A stretch of DNA of 64,000 nt from Chloroflexota bacterium (GTDB taxonomy: Bacteria; Chloroflexota; Anaerolineae; Anaerolineales; Villigracilaceae), in the NCBI GenBank assembly GCA_013388685.1, contig JACAET010000025.1, positions 1 to 64,000 on the forward strand. The letters run 5' to 3'. Both the position numbers and the translations under genes were made by a program. Positions 47,921 to 55,974 of this stretch are shown piece after piece. Each line of letters opens with the position of its first letter. The first letter of the stretch is position 1. The notes under the pieces are model-generated. The model was not told where the DNA came from and did no database searches. It was given only the letters and a program-made list of their open reading frames with translations.

Positions 47921-48442
47921 ATGAAAATCTACAGGTTTTTGACGATTATCATCCTGCTGGTTTTCGTGTTGACGGGGTGTGCCCAAGGCATTTCGGCGCC
48001 GGATGAACCGGAGATGCCGCCGTCTTTGAGGGAACCCGCCTCTCCATCCGAAGATACATCCCCCCGTCCCACCCAACTGGTCGAGGTTACGCCTCTCTTA
48101 CCCCCTCAGCCTGATTTACCCAACGGAGAAATTCCCATGCCCGCTCCAACCGATCCCCAGATTCAGAAATTGATTGCCGCTGCCTCCAACGATCTGTCAA
48201 AGCGTTTCTCCATCCCGTCCGATGAGATTCAATTCAAAGAGGCGTTCGAAATGTCTTGGAACGATTCGAGCCTCGGATGCCCCTCCCCTTCCATGTCCTA
48301 TCTCCAGGTAGTGACGCCCGGCTACTTAATTCGTTTGCAAGCCCGGGAGAGGGTTTTCGAATATCACACCGATAAACAGGCAGCGGTGATCTATTGTGAG
48401 AACCTCACTGCGCTCCCGTTGAACTCGCTCCCAGACCAATAG
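47921..48442 (+). CDS. Predicted lipoprotein, unknown function
   Basis: This 173-aa protein has signal peptide MKIYRFLTIIILLVFVLTGC with lipobox cysteine C20, a Pro/Ser/Thr/Glu linker to about residue 75, and a small C-terminal domain containing AAASNDLSKRFSIPSDEIQFKEAFEMSWNDSSLGCPSPSMSY. The pattern W-N-D-S-S-L-G-C-P is shared by many uncharacterised bacterial secreted proteins. RBS AAGGAGAC precedes the ATG at 47921. A TTG/ATG extension from 47819 is rejected. Confidence 0.8.
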   Translation: MKIYRFLTIIILLVFVLTGCAQGISAPDEPEMPPSLREPASPSEDTSPRPTQLVEVTPLLPPQPDLPNGEIPMPAPTDPQIQKLIAAASNDLSKRFSIPSDEIQFKEAFEMSWNDSSLGCPSPSMSYLQVVTPGYLIRLQARERVFEYHTDKQAAVIYCENLTALPLNSLPDQ

Positions 48443-48773
48443 ACCCCGGTTCAGGATACCGATATGCTCTGTTGCAAGGAGGTCATTGCGAAGCAATCCT
48501 CTCGCCGGCTGAGAGATTGCTTACCCTTCGGGTACGCTTCGCTCGCAGCAGCCGACTTTGAGGGTGTTTGCAGCAGAGCAGAGAATTTTCGATTTTCCCG
48601 ACATTCTTTGCGCCTCGGCGGTGGGAAAGTTCTTATCCCAAATTGACGTTAGTCACTTGTGCTACACAATCCGTAAAACAGCATTTTCCGTATCCCAATT
48701 TACGAACCCAAACTTGCATGGAATCAAAGCAGCCGGATCCACTGATCCGGCTGCTTTGCTGGGGTGTAGTGTT
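48443..48773. other. Intergenic stretch with hairpin repeat and terminator
   Basis: Near 48477-48550 is a CATTGCGAAGCAATCC...GATTGCTTACC imperfect hairpin repeat of the kind dispersed between genes in many bacteria. A terminator sits at 48726-48757. The short frames are not coding-like. Confidence 0.6.
48726..48757 (-). terminator. Terminator between receiver gene and intergenic region (bidirectional hairpin)
   Basis: A perfect 14-bp stem AAAGCAGCCGGATC/GATCCGGCTGCTTT with loop CACT. On the minus strand it ends in TTTGATTCC after the receiver gene. Confidence 0.8.
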
Positions 48774-49208
48774 CTAAACAGTTACGTTGAAGTTCAACGG
48801 CATGGACGTGCGCTGACCATGCCCCAGCCAAGCCATTGCCTTCACGATTAAAACCGCCGGGTTGACGGGCTTGATCAGACATTCATCCGCACCCGCCCGG
48901 TTGGCTTCGAGAACTTCCTCCATGGTATTGGCGGAAGCCAGCAGGATGATGGGACCGCGGCTGGCGAGGCGTAATTCCTTCAACAGGGACTCTCGTTTGC
49001 TCCTGGAGAGTTTCATATCCACGAGCATCAGCGAGGGACCGACCAGCCGAGCCGTTTGCAGGGCGTTGGCAACGGTTGTTTCAGAAAGAACAATGCAGTT
49101 TCTTTGCTGAAAAAGCATTTCCAACGCGGAAATGTTCTCTGCTTGATCAGAGGCGATCAGTACCGTGTGGAGAGGGATCGTGTCAATATCGGTTTTCCAG
49201 GTAGCCAT
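48774..49208 (-). CDS. Stand-alone receiver-like protein (partly degenerate)
   Basis: This 144-aa protein matches a receiver domain in length and order: TVLIASDQAENISALEMLFQ, phospho-acceptor region LMLVDMKLS, LLASAN, and ECLIKPVNP. The first acidic pair is reduced to a single Asp (ASD), and the rest of the pocket is kept, so phosphorylation is uncertain. It is divergent from the leader ORF at 49310. Confidence 0.8.
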   Translation of the reverse strand: MATWKTDIDTIPLHTVLIASDQAENISALEMLFQQRNCIVLSETTVANALQTARLVGPSLMLVDMKLSRSKRESLLKELRLASRGPIILLASANTMEEVLEANRAGADECLIKPVNPAVLIVKAMAWLGHGQRTSMPLNFNVTV

Positions 49209-49237
49209 ACGAATAAACCTTTCCGCTGCTCATTTAC

Positions 49238-49267
49238 TTGACGGGAAATAAATCTGCATGTTACACT
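49238..49267 (+). promoter_or_regulatory. Promoter of leader ORF and GNAT operon
   Basis: TTGACG (49238-49243), 18-nt spacer, TACACT (49262-49267) preceded by TGT, an extended -10. Confidence 0.65.
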
Positions 49268-49309
49268 CGAATTAGTAAGAAAAATTCAACGAAAGGAGAC
49301 GCACTAAAA

Positions 49310-49408
49310 ATGGCAATGAACACTGCAGCACTCATCGTGAAGCCTTTCCGCATGGAAAAAGGCGGTTCTGGTTTCGTTCCTTGTCGTAGTGCGCCTGCTT
49401 GTCGTTAA
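49310..49408 (+). CDS. 32-residue leader peptide (or small cysteine peptide) ahead of GNAT operon
   Basis: The frame encodes 32 aa beginning MAMNTAALIVKPFRMEKGG and ending VPCRSAPACR, with two cysteines. It has a strong site GAAAGGAGA and its own promoter, and is followed after 22 nt by two tandem terminators that precede four GNAT genes. The codons for Ser-Ala-Pro (AGTGCGCC at 49388-49395) are complementary to GGCGCACT (49439-49446) in the first terminator. I infer a regulatory leader peptide; a secreted or modified peptide with a GG motif is a second possibility. No known family. Confidence 0.7.
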   Translation: MAMNTAALIVKPFRMEKGGSGFVPCRSAPACR

Positions 49409-49430
49409 TTTACACGCAATTTTGTAAATG

Positions 49431-49466
49431 ACAGCCGCGGCGCACTTGCCCGTGGCTGTTTTTTTT
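49431..49466 (+). terminator. Leader terminator 1 of GNAT operon
   Basis: A 10-bp stem ACAGCCGCGG/CCGTGGCTGT, one G-U pair, has a 9-nt loop CGCACTTGC and eight T. The loop and upper stem can pair instead with the leader ORF. Confidence 0.9.
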
Positions 49467-49474
49467 CATCCTGC

Positions 49475-49506
49475 CAGCCATGGGCGCAAGCCTGTGGCTG
49501 TTTTTT
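49475..49506 (+). terminator. Leader terminator 2 of GNAT operon
   Basis: CAGCCA/TGGCTG with an inner GGC-GCAA-GCC tetraloop and six T. It shares GTGGCTGTTTTTT and the GGCGCA core with terminator 1, which suggests tandem duplication. Confidence 0.9.
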
Positions 49507-49512
49507 ATCCCG

Positions 49513-49530
49513 CTCTCCTTCAAGGAGAGG
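49513..49530 (+). promoter_or_regulatory. Hairpin covering the ribosome site of GNAT gene 1
   Basis: CTCTCCTT-C-AAGGAGAG: the right arm is the Shine-Dalgarno of the gene at 49535. It resembles the dispersed CTCTCC/GGAGAG repeats. Confidence 0.5.
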
Positions 49531-49534
49531 AGAA

Positions 49535-50125
49535 ATGGAGCAAACTATGTTCGATATTCAAACCCAATTGTTCGAAGGACGCGACATCCGCTTCGGTTCC
49601 ATTGACTATGAAAAGGACCCACAGGTCGAATCCAGATGGACGCATGATTCCGATTTTGTGCGCCTGTATGATATTGAGCCAGCCCGTCCTATGTCGCCGG
49701 CGATGGTAAAGAAGAGGTACGAAAAACTCGAAAAGGAAATCGAGGAGGCAAAGAACCTCTTCTATTTTGCCATCCGCGCTCGTGAGGATGACCGCCTGAT
49801 CGGCAAAGCCCTGATCAACCGCATCGAATGGTCGAACGGCAACGGCTGGATCGAGCTTGGCATTGGCTCGGCAGACGACCGCCGCAAAGGTTATGGCGCC
49901 CAAGCCCTGCAGATGTTATTGAGGTTTGCTTTCGCCGAGTTGAACCTGTTCCGCGTCACGGCGCGTGTACCGGAATATAACGAGGCGGCGATTGCTCTGT
50001 TGAAGAAGTTCGGCTTTACCCAAGAAGTGCGCAGACGCCAGGCGCTGGAACGGGACGGTCGCCGCTGGGATCTGCTCGTTTTCGGCTTGTTGAAGGATGA
50101 ATGGGCGAATCAGGCTCAGGCGTAG
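49535..50125 (+). CDS. GNAT N-acetyltransferase (RimJ/RimL type), GNAT 1
   Basis: This 196-aa enzyme has the acetyl-CoA motif A IELGIGSADDRRKGYGAQALQMLL and the C-terminal AFAELNLFRVTARVPEYNEAAIALLKKFGF, the layout of RimJ/RimL-type acetyltransferases. These acetylate protein N-termini, amino sugars or antibiotics; the target cannot be read. The ATG follows GGAGAGGAG. It is the first gene after the leader terminators. Confidence 0.9.
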   Translation: MEQTMFDIQTQLFEGRDIRFGSIDYEKDPQVESRWTHDSDFVRLYDIEPARPMSPAMVKKRYEKLEKEIEEAKNLFYFAIRAREDDRLIGKALINRIEWSNGNGWIELGIGSADDRRKGYGAQALQMLLRFAFAELNLFRVTARVPEYNEAAIALLKKFGFTQEVRRRQALERDGRRWDLLVFGLLKDEWANQAQA

Positions 50126-50134
50126 GAGGAAGCG

Positions 50135-50704
50135 ATGAGAAATCTGTTTCGAGGAGAGTTGGTCCGCCTTACGGCGGAAGATCCGGAAGTCAGTGCAAAA
50201 ATCGAGGTCCATTGGCAAAGAGACTCGGAATACCGCAGGTTTCTGGACGCCGAACCGGCAATGGTAGTATCTGAAAAGTGGTTGAAGGACTGGTTCGAAA
50301 AACGAACGGAAGAAGGTTTCAGTCCAAGCCGTTATGTTTTCTCTGCCCGAACCCTGGCGGAGGATAAATTGATCGGCTTCTTCAGCCTGTGGGTGGACCT
50401 GGTTCACCGCGAAGCCTGGGTGGGTATCGGCATTGGCGAGCGCGAGGTGTGGGGCAAAGGCTATGGCACCGATATGATGAAATTGTGCCTGCAATATGCC
50501 TTTTCCGAGTTGAATATGCATCGCGTGTCGCTCGGCTTGATGGACTATAACCCGCGCGCGCTGCGCTCTTACGAGAAAGCTGGCTTTCGGCTGGAAGGAC
50601 GCACGCGCGGTGATGTGCAGCGTGCCGGCAGGCGTCACGATTCCCTGTGGATGGGAATCCTGCGCGAGGAATGGCTGGCAATGCAAGGTGGAGAGAAGGT
50701 ATGA
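50135..50704 (+). CDS. GNAT N-acetyltransferase, GNAT 2
   Basis: This 189-aa RimJ/RimL-type enzyme has VGIGIGEREVWGKGYGTDMMKLCLQYAF and HRVSLGLMDYNPRALRSYEKAGF. It is a clear tandem paralogue of GNAT 3, sharing the ILREEW ending. RBS AGGAGGAAG lies before the ATG. Its stop overlaps the next start (ATGA). Confidence 0.92.
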   Translation: MRNLFRGELVRLTAEDPEVSAKIEVHWQRDSEYRRFLDAEPAMVVSEKWLKDWFEKRTEEGFSPSRYVFSARTLAEDKLIGFFSLWVDLVHREAWVGIGIGEREVWGKGYGTDMMKLCLQYAFSELNMHRVSLGLMDYNPRALRSYEKAGFRLEGRTRGDVQRAGRRHDSLWMGILREEWLAMQGGEKV

Positions 50705-51264
50705 GAGACATTTACAAAGGCAACCTGGTTCGCTTGAGCGCAATGGACGCTGAGGAGGCAGGCAAGGCATTCGCCCGCTGGAGCCGTGACTCCGAATTTC
50801 GCCGCCTGCTGGATAGCGGCATTTCCTCGCTCACCTCCTCGAAAGCCGCGCAAACCTGGCTCGAAAAGGAATTGGAAGAGGACTCCATCCGTCAGTACTG
50901 GTTCAGCATTCGTAAACTGGACGACAACCAGCTGCTCGGCGATATTGACCTGAATGTCTACAACTGGTCTGCCCGCGACGCGTTCGTGGGGCTGGGGATC
51001 GGCGAGCGCGAGTTCTGGGGCAGGGGCTATGGCACCGACGTGATGCGTGTCCTCCTGCGGTATGCTTTTACGGAGGTCAATTTACACCGCGTCACCCTGA
51101 CCGTGTTCGAGTACAACCCGCGCGCTATCCGCTCCTATGAAAAGGCGGGCTTCCGCCATGAGGGACGGATGCGCGGAGCATTGAATAAAGAAGGCAGGCG
51201 CTGGGACATCCTCGTCATGGGAATCCTGCGCGAAGAATGGATGCAACAACAAGAAGGAGAATGA
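50701..51264 (+). CDS. GNAT N-acetyltransferase, GNAT 3
   Basis: This 187-aa enzyme has VGLGIGEREFWGRGYGTDVMRVLLRYAF and HRVTLTVFEYNPRAIRSYEKAGF, close to GNAT 2. The ATG at 50701 overlaps the stop of GNAT 2; the upstream in-frame extension is rejected. It ends one base before GNAT 4. Confidence 0.92.
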   Translation: MRDIYKGNLVRLSAMDAEEAGKAFARWSRDSEFRRLLDSGISSLTSSKAAQTWLEKELEEDSIRQYWFSIRKLDDNQLLGDIDLNVYNWSARDAFVGLGIGEREFWGRGYGTDVMRVLLRYAFTEVNLHRVTLTVFEYNPRAIRSYEKAGFRHEGRMRGALNKEGRRWDILVMGILREEWMQQQEGE

Positions 51265-51265
51265 A

Positions 51266-52300
51266 ATGAAAGCAAAATTAGATCTGCCCCAGACGGTGGC
51301 TCTGCCCGAGGGCTTCACCGCCCGCGGCGCTGCTCTGGAAGATGTGGACAGGGCGTTGACTTTGTTCAACCGCTGGTCGCAGGAGGTCATCCACGAGGAT
51401 GACCTGTCGGACGCGGCGGTGCTGCGTACCGAATGGGTCTCGCCGGGGTTTGACCCCGCGGAGGACATCCGCCTGGTCTTTTCGCCTCAGGGCGAATTGG
51501 TCGGTTACATCGAGGTGTGGACGACCAGCAAACCGCCTGTTCACCCGTGGATCTGGGGACGCGTGGACACGCGCTATGAAGGCCGCGGCATTGGCGCATC
51601 CCTGCTCGCCTGGGCGGAAGCGCGCGCCATGAAAGCCCTAGATGAACTCGCCCCTGATCTGCGTTTTGCGCCTCGCGTTGGGATACCCCGCGAAGCAACT
51701 TCCGCCCGCAAATTATTCGAAGACACGGGCTACCGCCATATTCGCAGTTTCTACACCATGCGCATCAACATGGACGCGCCGCCTCCTGCCCCACAACTCC
51801 CCGCCGGCATCACCATCTGCACCTGCAACCCCGAAACCGACCTCGAAGCCGTTTACCGCGCCACAGACGAATCTTTCCGCGACCACTTTGGGCATGTGGA
51901 CGCTCCCTTTGAAGAAGGCTTTGCGCGCTTCAAACACTTCATGACCGCCGATGAAAACTTCGACCCTGCCCTCTGGTTCCTCGCCATGGACGGAGATGAA
52001 ATCGCCGGCGTCAGCCTGTGCCGCGAACAGTCCTTCGAAAATCCCGATATTGGCTGGGTCAGCACACTCGGTGTCCGCCGCCCTTGGCGCAAGCGTGGCA
52101 TTGGTCTTGCCTTGCTTCACCACTCCTTTGGCGAACTCTATCGGCGCGGCAAACGCATGGCAGGTCTCGGTGTGGATGCGGAAAGTCTGACCGGCGCCTT
52201 GCGGCTCTACGAAGCCGCCGGCATGCACGTCCATCGCACCTTCGATCAGTTCGAAAAAGAGATCAGAGCCGGCAAAGAAATCAGTGTACAATCACTTTAA
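51266..52300 (+). CDS. Double-GNAT acetyltransferase, GNAT 4
   Basis: This 344-aa protein has two GNAT domains. The N-terminal copy contains DTRYEGRGIGASLLAWAEARA near residue 105; the C-terminal copy has GWVSTLGVRRPWRKRGIGLALLHHSFGELYRRG near residue 265. The layout is like mycothiol-synthase (MshD) and other tandem GNATs, but no mycothiol genes are nearby. The start overlaps the GNAT 3 end closely (AAGGAGAATGA). Substrate unknown. Confidence 0.88.
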   Translation: MKAKLDLPQTVALPEGFTARGAALEDVDRALTLFNRWSQEVIHEDDLSDAAVLRTEWVSPGFDPAEDIRLVFSPQGELVGYIEVWTTSKPPVHPWIWGRVDTRYEGRGIGASLLAWAEARAMKALDELAPDLRFAPRVGIPREATSARKLFEDTGYRHIRSFYTMRINMDAPPPAPQLPAGITICTCNPETDLEAVYRATDESFRDHFGHVDAPFEEGFARFKHFMTADENFDPALWFLAMDGDEIAGVSLCREQSFENPDIGWVSTLGVRRPWRKRGIGLALLHHSFGELYRRGKRMAGLGVDAESLTGALRLYEAAGMHVHRTFDQFEKEIRAGKEISVQSL

Positions 52301-52309
52301 CAAACAAAT

Positions 52310-52336
52310 CGTCCCGAAGGCATATCCTTCGGGACG
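52310..52336. repeat. CGTCCCGAAGG palindrome, copy 2
   Basis: CGTCCCGAAGG-CATAT-CCTTCGGGACG, a perfect 11-bp stem with a 5-nt loop, between the stop of GNAT 4 and the next ATG. Confidence 0.85.
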
Positions 52337-52355
52337 GTCAACAAAGGAGACTGAC

Positions 52356-52811
52356 ATGAACCTGCGTTGTTCCTACTGCCAAACCCCCTTCACCCTCGGG
52401 CGCCTTGAAAAACTGGACGCCCTGCAGGAAATATACGCCAGGAACCTCAATCATTACGACGCACACTGCCCTCGCTGCCGTCGCGCCACACCGGTCCCCA
52501 GGCAAAAACTGGAAATGACCATGCCCAACTGGCGCGAAGCCCTCAAAGAACTGGAACAGGAAATGACAGCCCACCCTCAAAAAGAAGCGCCTCTTCCCGC
52601 GCCCGAACCTGCTCCTCTTCCCCAAGCCGCTGCCAGGCCTGAGCATCGAAAACGGGCTGGCAAACCGGCACAGCCGCCTCCCGCCCCCGAAAAGCCTGCC
52701 AAAGAAAAACCGGCAAAGAAAAAGACGACGGCAGAGAAGCCCGCAAAGGAAAAACCTGCGGCAGAGAAACCTGCCAAACAACCAAGGGCAACCGCCCCCA
52801 AAAGCAAATGA
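52356..52811 (+). CDS. Zinc-ribbon protein with Lys/Pro/Ala repeat tail
   Basis: This 151-aa protein has an N-terminal CSYCQTPF...CPRCRRAT zinc-binding pair (residues 5-8 and 38-41 approximately), a short helix, then a tail of EKPAKEKPA-type repeats to the end. The tail resembles Lys-rich nucleic-acid-binding extensions. RBS CAAAGGAG precedes the ATG. Its stop overlaps the HAD gene start (ATGA). Function unknown. Confidence 0.8.
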   Translation: MNLRCSYCQTPFTLGRLEKLDALQEIYARNLNHYDAHCPRCRRATPVPRQKLEMTMPNWREALKELEQEMTAHPQKEAPLPAPEPAPLPQAAARPEHRKRAGKPAQPPPAPEKPAKEKPAKKKTTAEKPAKEKPAAEKPAKQPRATAPKSK

Positions 52812-53413
52812 CCATCAAAGCCGTCTTCTTCGACCTGGGCGGAGTCATCGTCCGCACCGAATTTCAAGCCCCCCGTCAGCGCCTTGCCGAACGCCTCGGC
52901 ATGGAGTATGACGACATCGAAAAGATCGTCTTCGGCGGCGCCTCCGCCTCCCGCGCCTCCATCGGTGAGATTACCGAAGAAGAACACTGGCGCAGCGTGA
53001 TGAAAACCCTCAAACTTCCCGCCTCCAAATACGAACGCATCCGCGATGAGTTTTTCGCAGGCGACGTGATTGACCGCGAACTGCTCGATTTCCTGCGTTC
53101 ACTCAAACCGAAGGTCAAAACGGGTCTCATCAGCAACGCCTGGAGCGGGCTGCGCGATTACATCGTGCGCGAAAAGTTCGACGACGCCTTCCACCACATG
53201 GTCATCTCGGCGGAGGTGGGGGTGGCAAAGCCCGACCCGAAGATCTATCACATTGCGTTGGAGCAGGCTCAGGTCAAGGCAAAAGAAGCGGTGTTTGTGG
53301 ACGATTTCATCGGAAACATCGAAGCCTGCAAAAAGATTGGCATGCAGGGCATCCATTTCAAAGATGCTCAGTCTGCTTTACAGCAGGTCAAAGCGCTGTT
53401 ACAGGCAATATAA
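52808..53413 (+). CDS. HAD-superfamily hydrolase (subfamily IA)
   Basis: This 201-aa protein starts with FFDLGGVIV (nucleophile Asp, second Asp replaced by Gly as in many IA members), then GLISNAW, the lysine in GVAKPDPKIY, and the metal-binding VFVDDFIGNIEACKKIGM. It probably acts on a small phosphorylated or halogenated compound. It ends right before a bidirectional terminator. Confidence 0.9.
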   Translation: MTIKAVFFDLGGVIVRTEFQAPRQRLAERLGMEYDDIEKIVFGGASASRASIGEITEEEHWRSVMKTLKLPASKYERIRDEFFAGDVIDRELLDFLRSLKPKVKTGLISNAWSGLRDYIVREKFDDAFHHMVISAEVGVAKPDPKIYHIALEQAQVKAKEAVFVDDFIGNIEACKKIGMQGIHFKDAQSALQQVKALLQAI

Positions 53414-53418
53414 AATTA

Positions 53419-53451
53419 GACTGCCGCCCATGAGGCGGCAGTCCTGTTTTT
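53419..53451. terminator. Bidirectional terminator between HAD and MOSC genes
   Basis: A perfect 10-bp stem GACTGCCGCC/GGCGGCAGTC with loop CATGA; T-rich on the right, A-rich on the left, so it serves both convergent genes. Confidence 0.88.
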
Positions 53452-53460
53452 GCTTCCCGT

Positions 53461-54108
53461 TTACCCTTTTACAGTCCATGTCTGAAGTTCTTCTTCCAGG
53501 TCTTTCCGTGCCCGAAGAGCAATGGGTGCGTTGAGATGGCGGCGCAGGGAGGCTTCGCTTTTGTCCTTGTTGTAATGCTCGCGGTACATTTCCACGATGG
53601 AGATTGTTTCGCCTGCGTATTTTTCGACGGTGACGGAATCGCCCGCTTTGATTACCCCTTCCCTGATGACGCGGACATACAAACCGGGACGCTCCGCCGC
53701 GCGAAACTTCTTCACCCACTGCGGATCGCCCATGCGCGTGGCGAAGGTGCCGCACGGGATGCGCGGCGCGGTGACTTGCAAAATCACTTCGCCGATGTGC
53801 AGGTAATCACCGACGTTGAACGCCGCGCTTTCGAGCTCGCCGATGGTCAGATTTTCGCCGAAGGTGCCGGGGGCGAGTTTTTGCCCCAGTTCTTCTTCCC
53901 ACCAGGCATAGTCTGCGCCGCCGTAGAGGTAGAGCGCCTGGTCGGGTCCGCCGTGATTCTTCTTGTCGCAGATGGCGTCGTCTTCGATACCCAGCGACTT
54001 GATCTCAACGGGACCGTCCACAGGCATTTTGTAGATGCCTGTGGTTTCGATATACTCTTTTCTTTGTTGTTGCCGTTCCCTGCCGACGTTGATGCTGGTA
54101 ATCTGCAT
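53461..54108 (-). CDS. MOSC-domain protein (YiiM-like)
   Basis: This 215-aa protein has a MOSC fold: DAICDKKNHGGPDQALYLYGGADYAWW, PGTFGENLTIGEL, and RIPCGTFATRMG with the conserved cysteine, followed by the RPGLYVRVIREG segment. YiiM relatives detoxify N-hydroxylated compounds with a Mo cofactor. It is the last gene of a three-gene minus-strand run with the small zinc protein and NodB deacetylase. Confidence 0.9.
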   Translation of the reverse strand: MQITSINVGRERQQQRKEYIETTGIYKMPVDGPVEIKSLGIEDDAICDKKNHGGPDQALYLYGGADYAWWEEELGQKLAPGTFGENLTIGELESAAFNVGDYLHIGEVILQVTAPRIPCGTFATRMGDPQWVKKFRAAERPGLYVRVIREGVIKAGDSVTVEKYAGETISIVEMYREHYNKDKSEASLRRHLNAPIALRARKDLEEELQTWTVKG

Positions 54109-54111
54109 TGA

Positions 54112-54327
54112 TTAAACCTTCTTCCATTTCTCCGAGATCGTTTTGACCTTCTTCGGGTCAATGATGTAATTCTCGAAGTATCCGCATGTGACGCAGGCAT
54201 AGGTGAGCGCTTTACCTTTTTCGCTCGATCTGCCGTCGAACACATCCAGACCGTACAAGCCGCCGATGCCGTTCTCCTGCATGTGAACCGTCTCTGCGCC
54301 GCATTTGATACATTTTCCGTCTTTCAT
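54112..54327 (-). CDS. Small zinc-ribbon protein
   Basis: This 71-aa protein has CIKCGAE near the N-terminus and CVTCGY around residue 46, a two-pair zinc ribbon with YIIDPKKVKTISEKWKKV at the C-terminus. The start overlaps the stop of the deacetylase gene. Function unknown; such proteins are common near membrane or stress genes in Chloroflexota. Confidence 0.8.
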   Translation of the reverse strand: MKDGKCIKCGAETVHMQENGIGGLYGLDVFDGRSSEKGKALTYACVTCGYFENYIIDPKKVKTISEKWKKV

Positions 54328-55004
54328 TCTGCGCCTCCTCCTGGACTTGATGACTGCATCTGCTCAATTGTAACAAACTCAAATCCCTTCGCCTTGAGTC
54401 GCGGAAGGACAATTTCGAGAATGTGCGCGACCTTTGCGCCATGTCCTTTGCCGTCGTGCAGGACGATGACCGAGCCGGGAGCGGTGCGCTCGAGGATTTG
54501 GGCAATGGTCCGCCGGGCGGGCTGGAGGAAATGCAGGGGCATGTTATCCCACAACACGAGGCGGTATCCCCATTCTTCCAGCAGAGACAGGGTCTTTGCA
54601 GTGAAGAATCCGTACGGCGGACGGACGTGCCGAATCGTTTCGGGGGAGATGCCGCAGGCGCGGGCAATGGCGATTCGAGAGTGATCCAGCTGTCCCTTAA
54701 GAGTCGAGGCGCTTTCCAGCGGGAAGGGGAGATGACGATAGCAGTGCAAAGCGAGTTGATGTCTGCCTTGGTGGATTTGTCTCACCAGTTGCGGATATTG
54801 TTCGGCGCTCATCCCGATCAGAAAGAATGTCGCGCAGACGTTGTGTCGTGCCAGCACGTCCAAAACCCGCGGTGTATCACGCGGATGTGGACCGTCGTCG
54901 AACGTCAGCGCGATCTCCGGGCGGGAGATGTTGCCTGAAAACAAGATGCCGGGGCGGCGTTTTGGCAGGCTTTGATATACGGAGCGGAGAAACGATGCGG
55001 ACAT
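54324..55004 (-). CDS. Polysaccharide deacetylase (NodB homology domain)
   Basis: This 226-aa enzyme has the full NodB motif set: IALTFDDGPHP, HCYRH (metal histidines), RPPYGF, LWDNMPLH and VIVLHDG. It removes N-acetyl groups from polysaccharides. The ATG at 55004 is taken; a TTG start at 55040 gives 12 more residues. No secretion signal is obvious. It leads a minus-strand unit with the two following genes. Confidence 0.92.
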   Translation of the reverse strand: MSASFLRSVYQSLPKRRPGILFSGNISRPEIALTFDDGPHPRDTPRVLDVLARHNVCATFFLIGMSAEQYPQLVRQIHQGRHQLALHCYRHLPFPLESASTLKGQLDHSRIAIARACGISPETIRHVRPPYGFFTAKTLSLLEEWGYRLVLWDNMPLHFLQPARRTIAQILERTAPGSVIVLHDGKGHGAKVAHILEIVLPRLKAKGFEFVTIEQMQSSSPGGGAE

Positions 55005-55157
55005 TCGAGGGCTATGCTGCCTTCTGCACGATGTTTTCAATGTAACGCGGCTGGCGTTGGACGTTTTTGTTTTACGGTGTTATCCTTCCGCGACCTTGAT
55101 GATTTTTTGTGAGTCGGTCTGTGCCCGGCTCTGCCGGATCATGATCGCCCCAGCGGT

Positions 55158-55925
55158 TTACTGGGTTGCGGAATGCCCGGAGGGATCGGCGCCCGGGTTC
55201 GAAACCGGGGATGAACCTCCAACCGCCTGCCGGACTTTCGATTCCAACACCTCCAAAGCGGAAGCCCTGAGCGGGTAGTTTTTGGGCAGGTCGAGGTAGT
55301 ATTTGCGGGCACTGTCTATTTTGGATCTTCCCTCCAGTTCGAAGCCATTGGCAAGTTCCTGCAATCCCCAGGTTTCATAACTGTATCCCTGCGTGTAAAT
55401 GGAGTAAGCGTCTGATGGGTTGGGGAGCAGGTCAATTGCCTCTTTGAAATATTTCCTTCCCAATTCAAAGTTGCGGAGCGGACTCTGTGCAAAATAGAAA
55501 ACAGCCATGGCTCTCAACGCGACGATCCGGGCGAGGGGAAATCTCGCGGCGCGCACCGCTTTTTGATAGAACTTCTCCGCCTGTTTGAAGTTGGAATCCG
55601 CAGAGAATTCAAAAGCCAAAAAGGTGTATTCGGAGGATGCGATCTGGCTGGGGAGTTGTTCCGTGATGTTGATCGCCGCCTCCAAATAGATCTGCCGCTT
55701 GTTATTGAGTGAGATGGAAGCCGTCTCTCTTTTTCCCGCATCCGGCAGGGCGGATACTTCGTTGTTGAACCTGTCGCGCAGTTCGATGAGTTGCATGACG
55801 ATGTTCCGCAATTCCTCCCGCTTGTTGCGGTTTTGTTCGACTTTTTGGATCCACCAGCTAAAGATGCCGGTCATGAACGCACCGACCAATGCGCCGATCA
55901 ATGCCGAGAACACTTCATTGGACAT
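55158..55925 (-). CDS. Membrane-anchored TPR-like protein, unknown function
   Basis: This 255-aa protein has an N-terminal transmembrane segment (SALIGALVGAFMTGIFSWWIQ), a helical region, and two or three TPR-like helix pairs (FKQAEKFYQKAVRAARFPLARIVALRAMAVFY, then FELGRKYFKEAIDLLPNP). TPRs mediate protein-protein contacts. The C-terminal tail is Ser/Pro/Gly-rich. Family not recognised. Confidence 0.75.
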   Translation of the reverse strand: MSNEVFSALIGALVGAFMTGIFSWWIQKVEQNRNKREELRNIVMQLIELRDRFNNEVSALPDAGKRETASISLNNKRQIYLEAAINITEQLPSQIASSEYTFLAFEFSADSNFKQAEKFYQKAVRAARFPLARIVALRAMAVFYFAQSPLRNFELGRKYFKEAIDLLPNPSDAYSIYTQGYSYETWGLQELANGFELEGRSKIDSARKYYLDLPKNYPLRASALEVLESKVRQAVGGSSPVSNPGADPSGHSATQ

Positions 55926-55974
55926 CGTGCTCCTCCTCCGTCAGTGGTTTAAGGGTTTCGTTTGTGAGGCTTCG

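Noticed and set aside
49428..49709. 93-aa ORF over the leader terminators
   Set aside because: It covers both terminators and the start of GNAT 1 in another frame, with no ribosome site.
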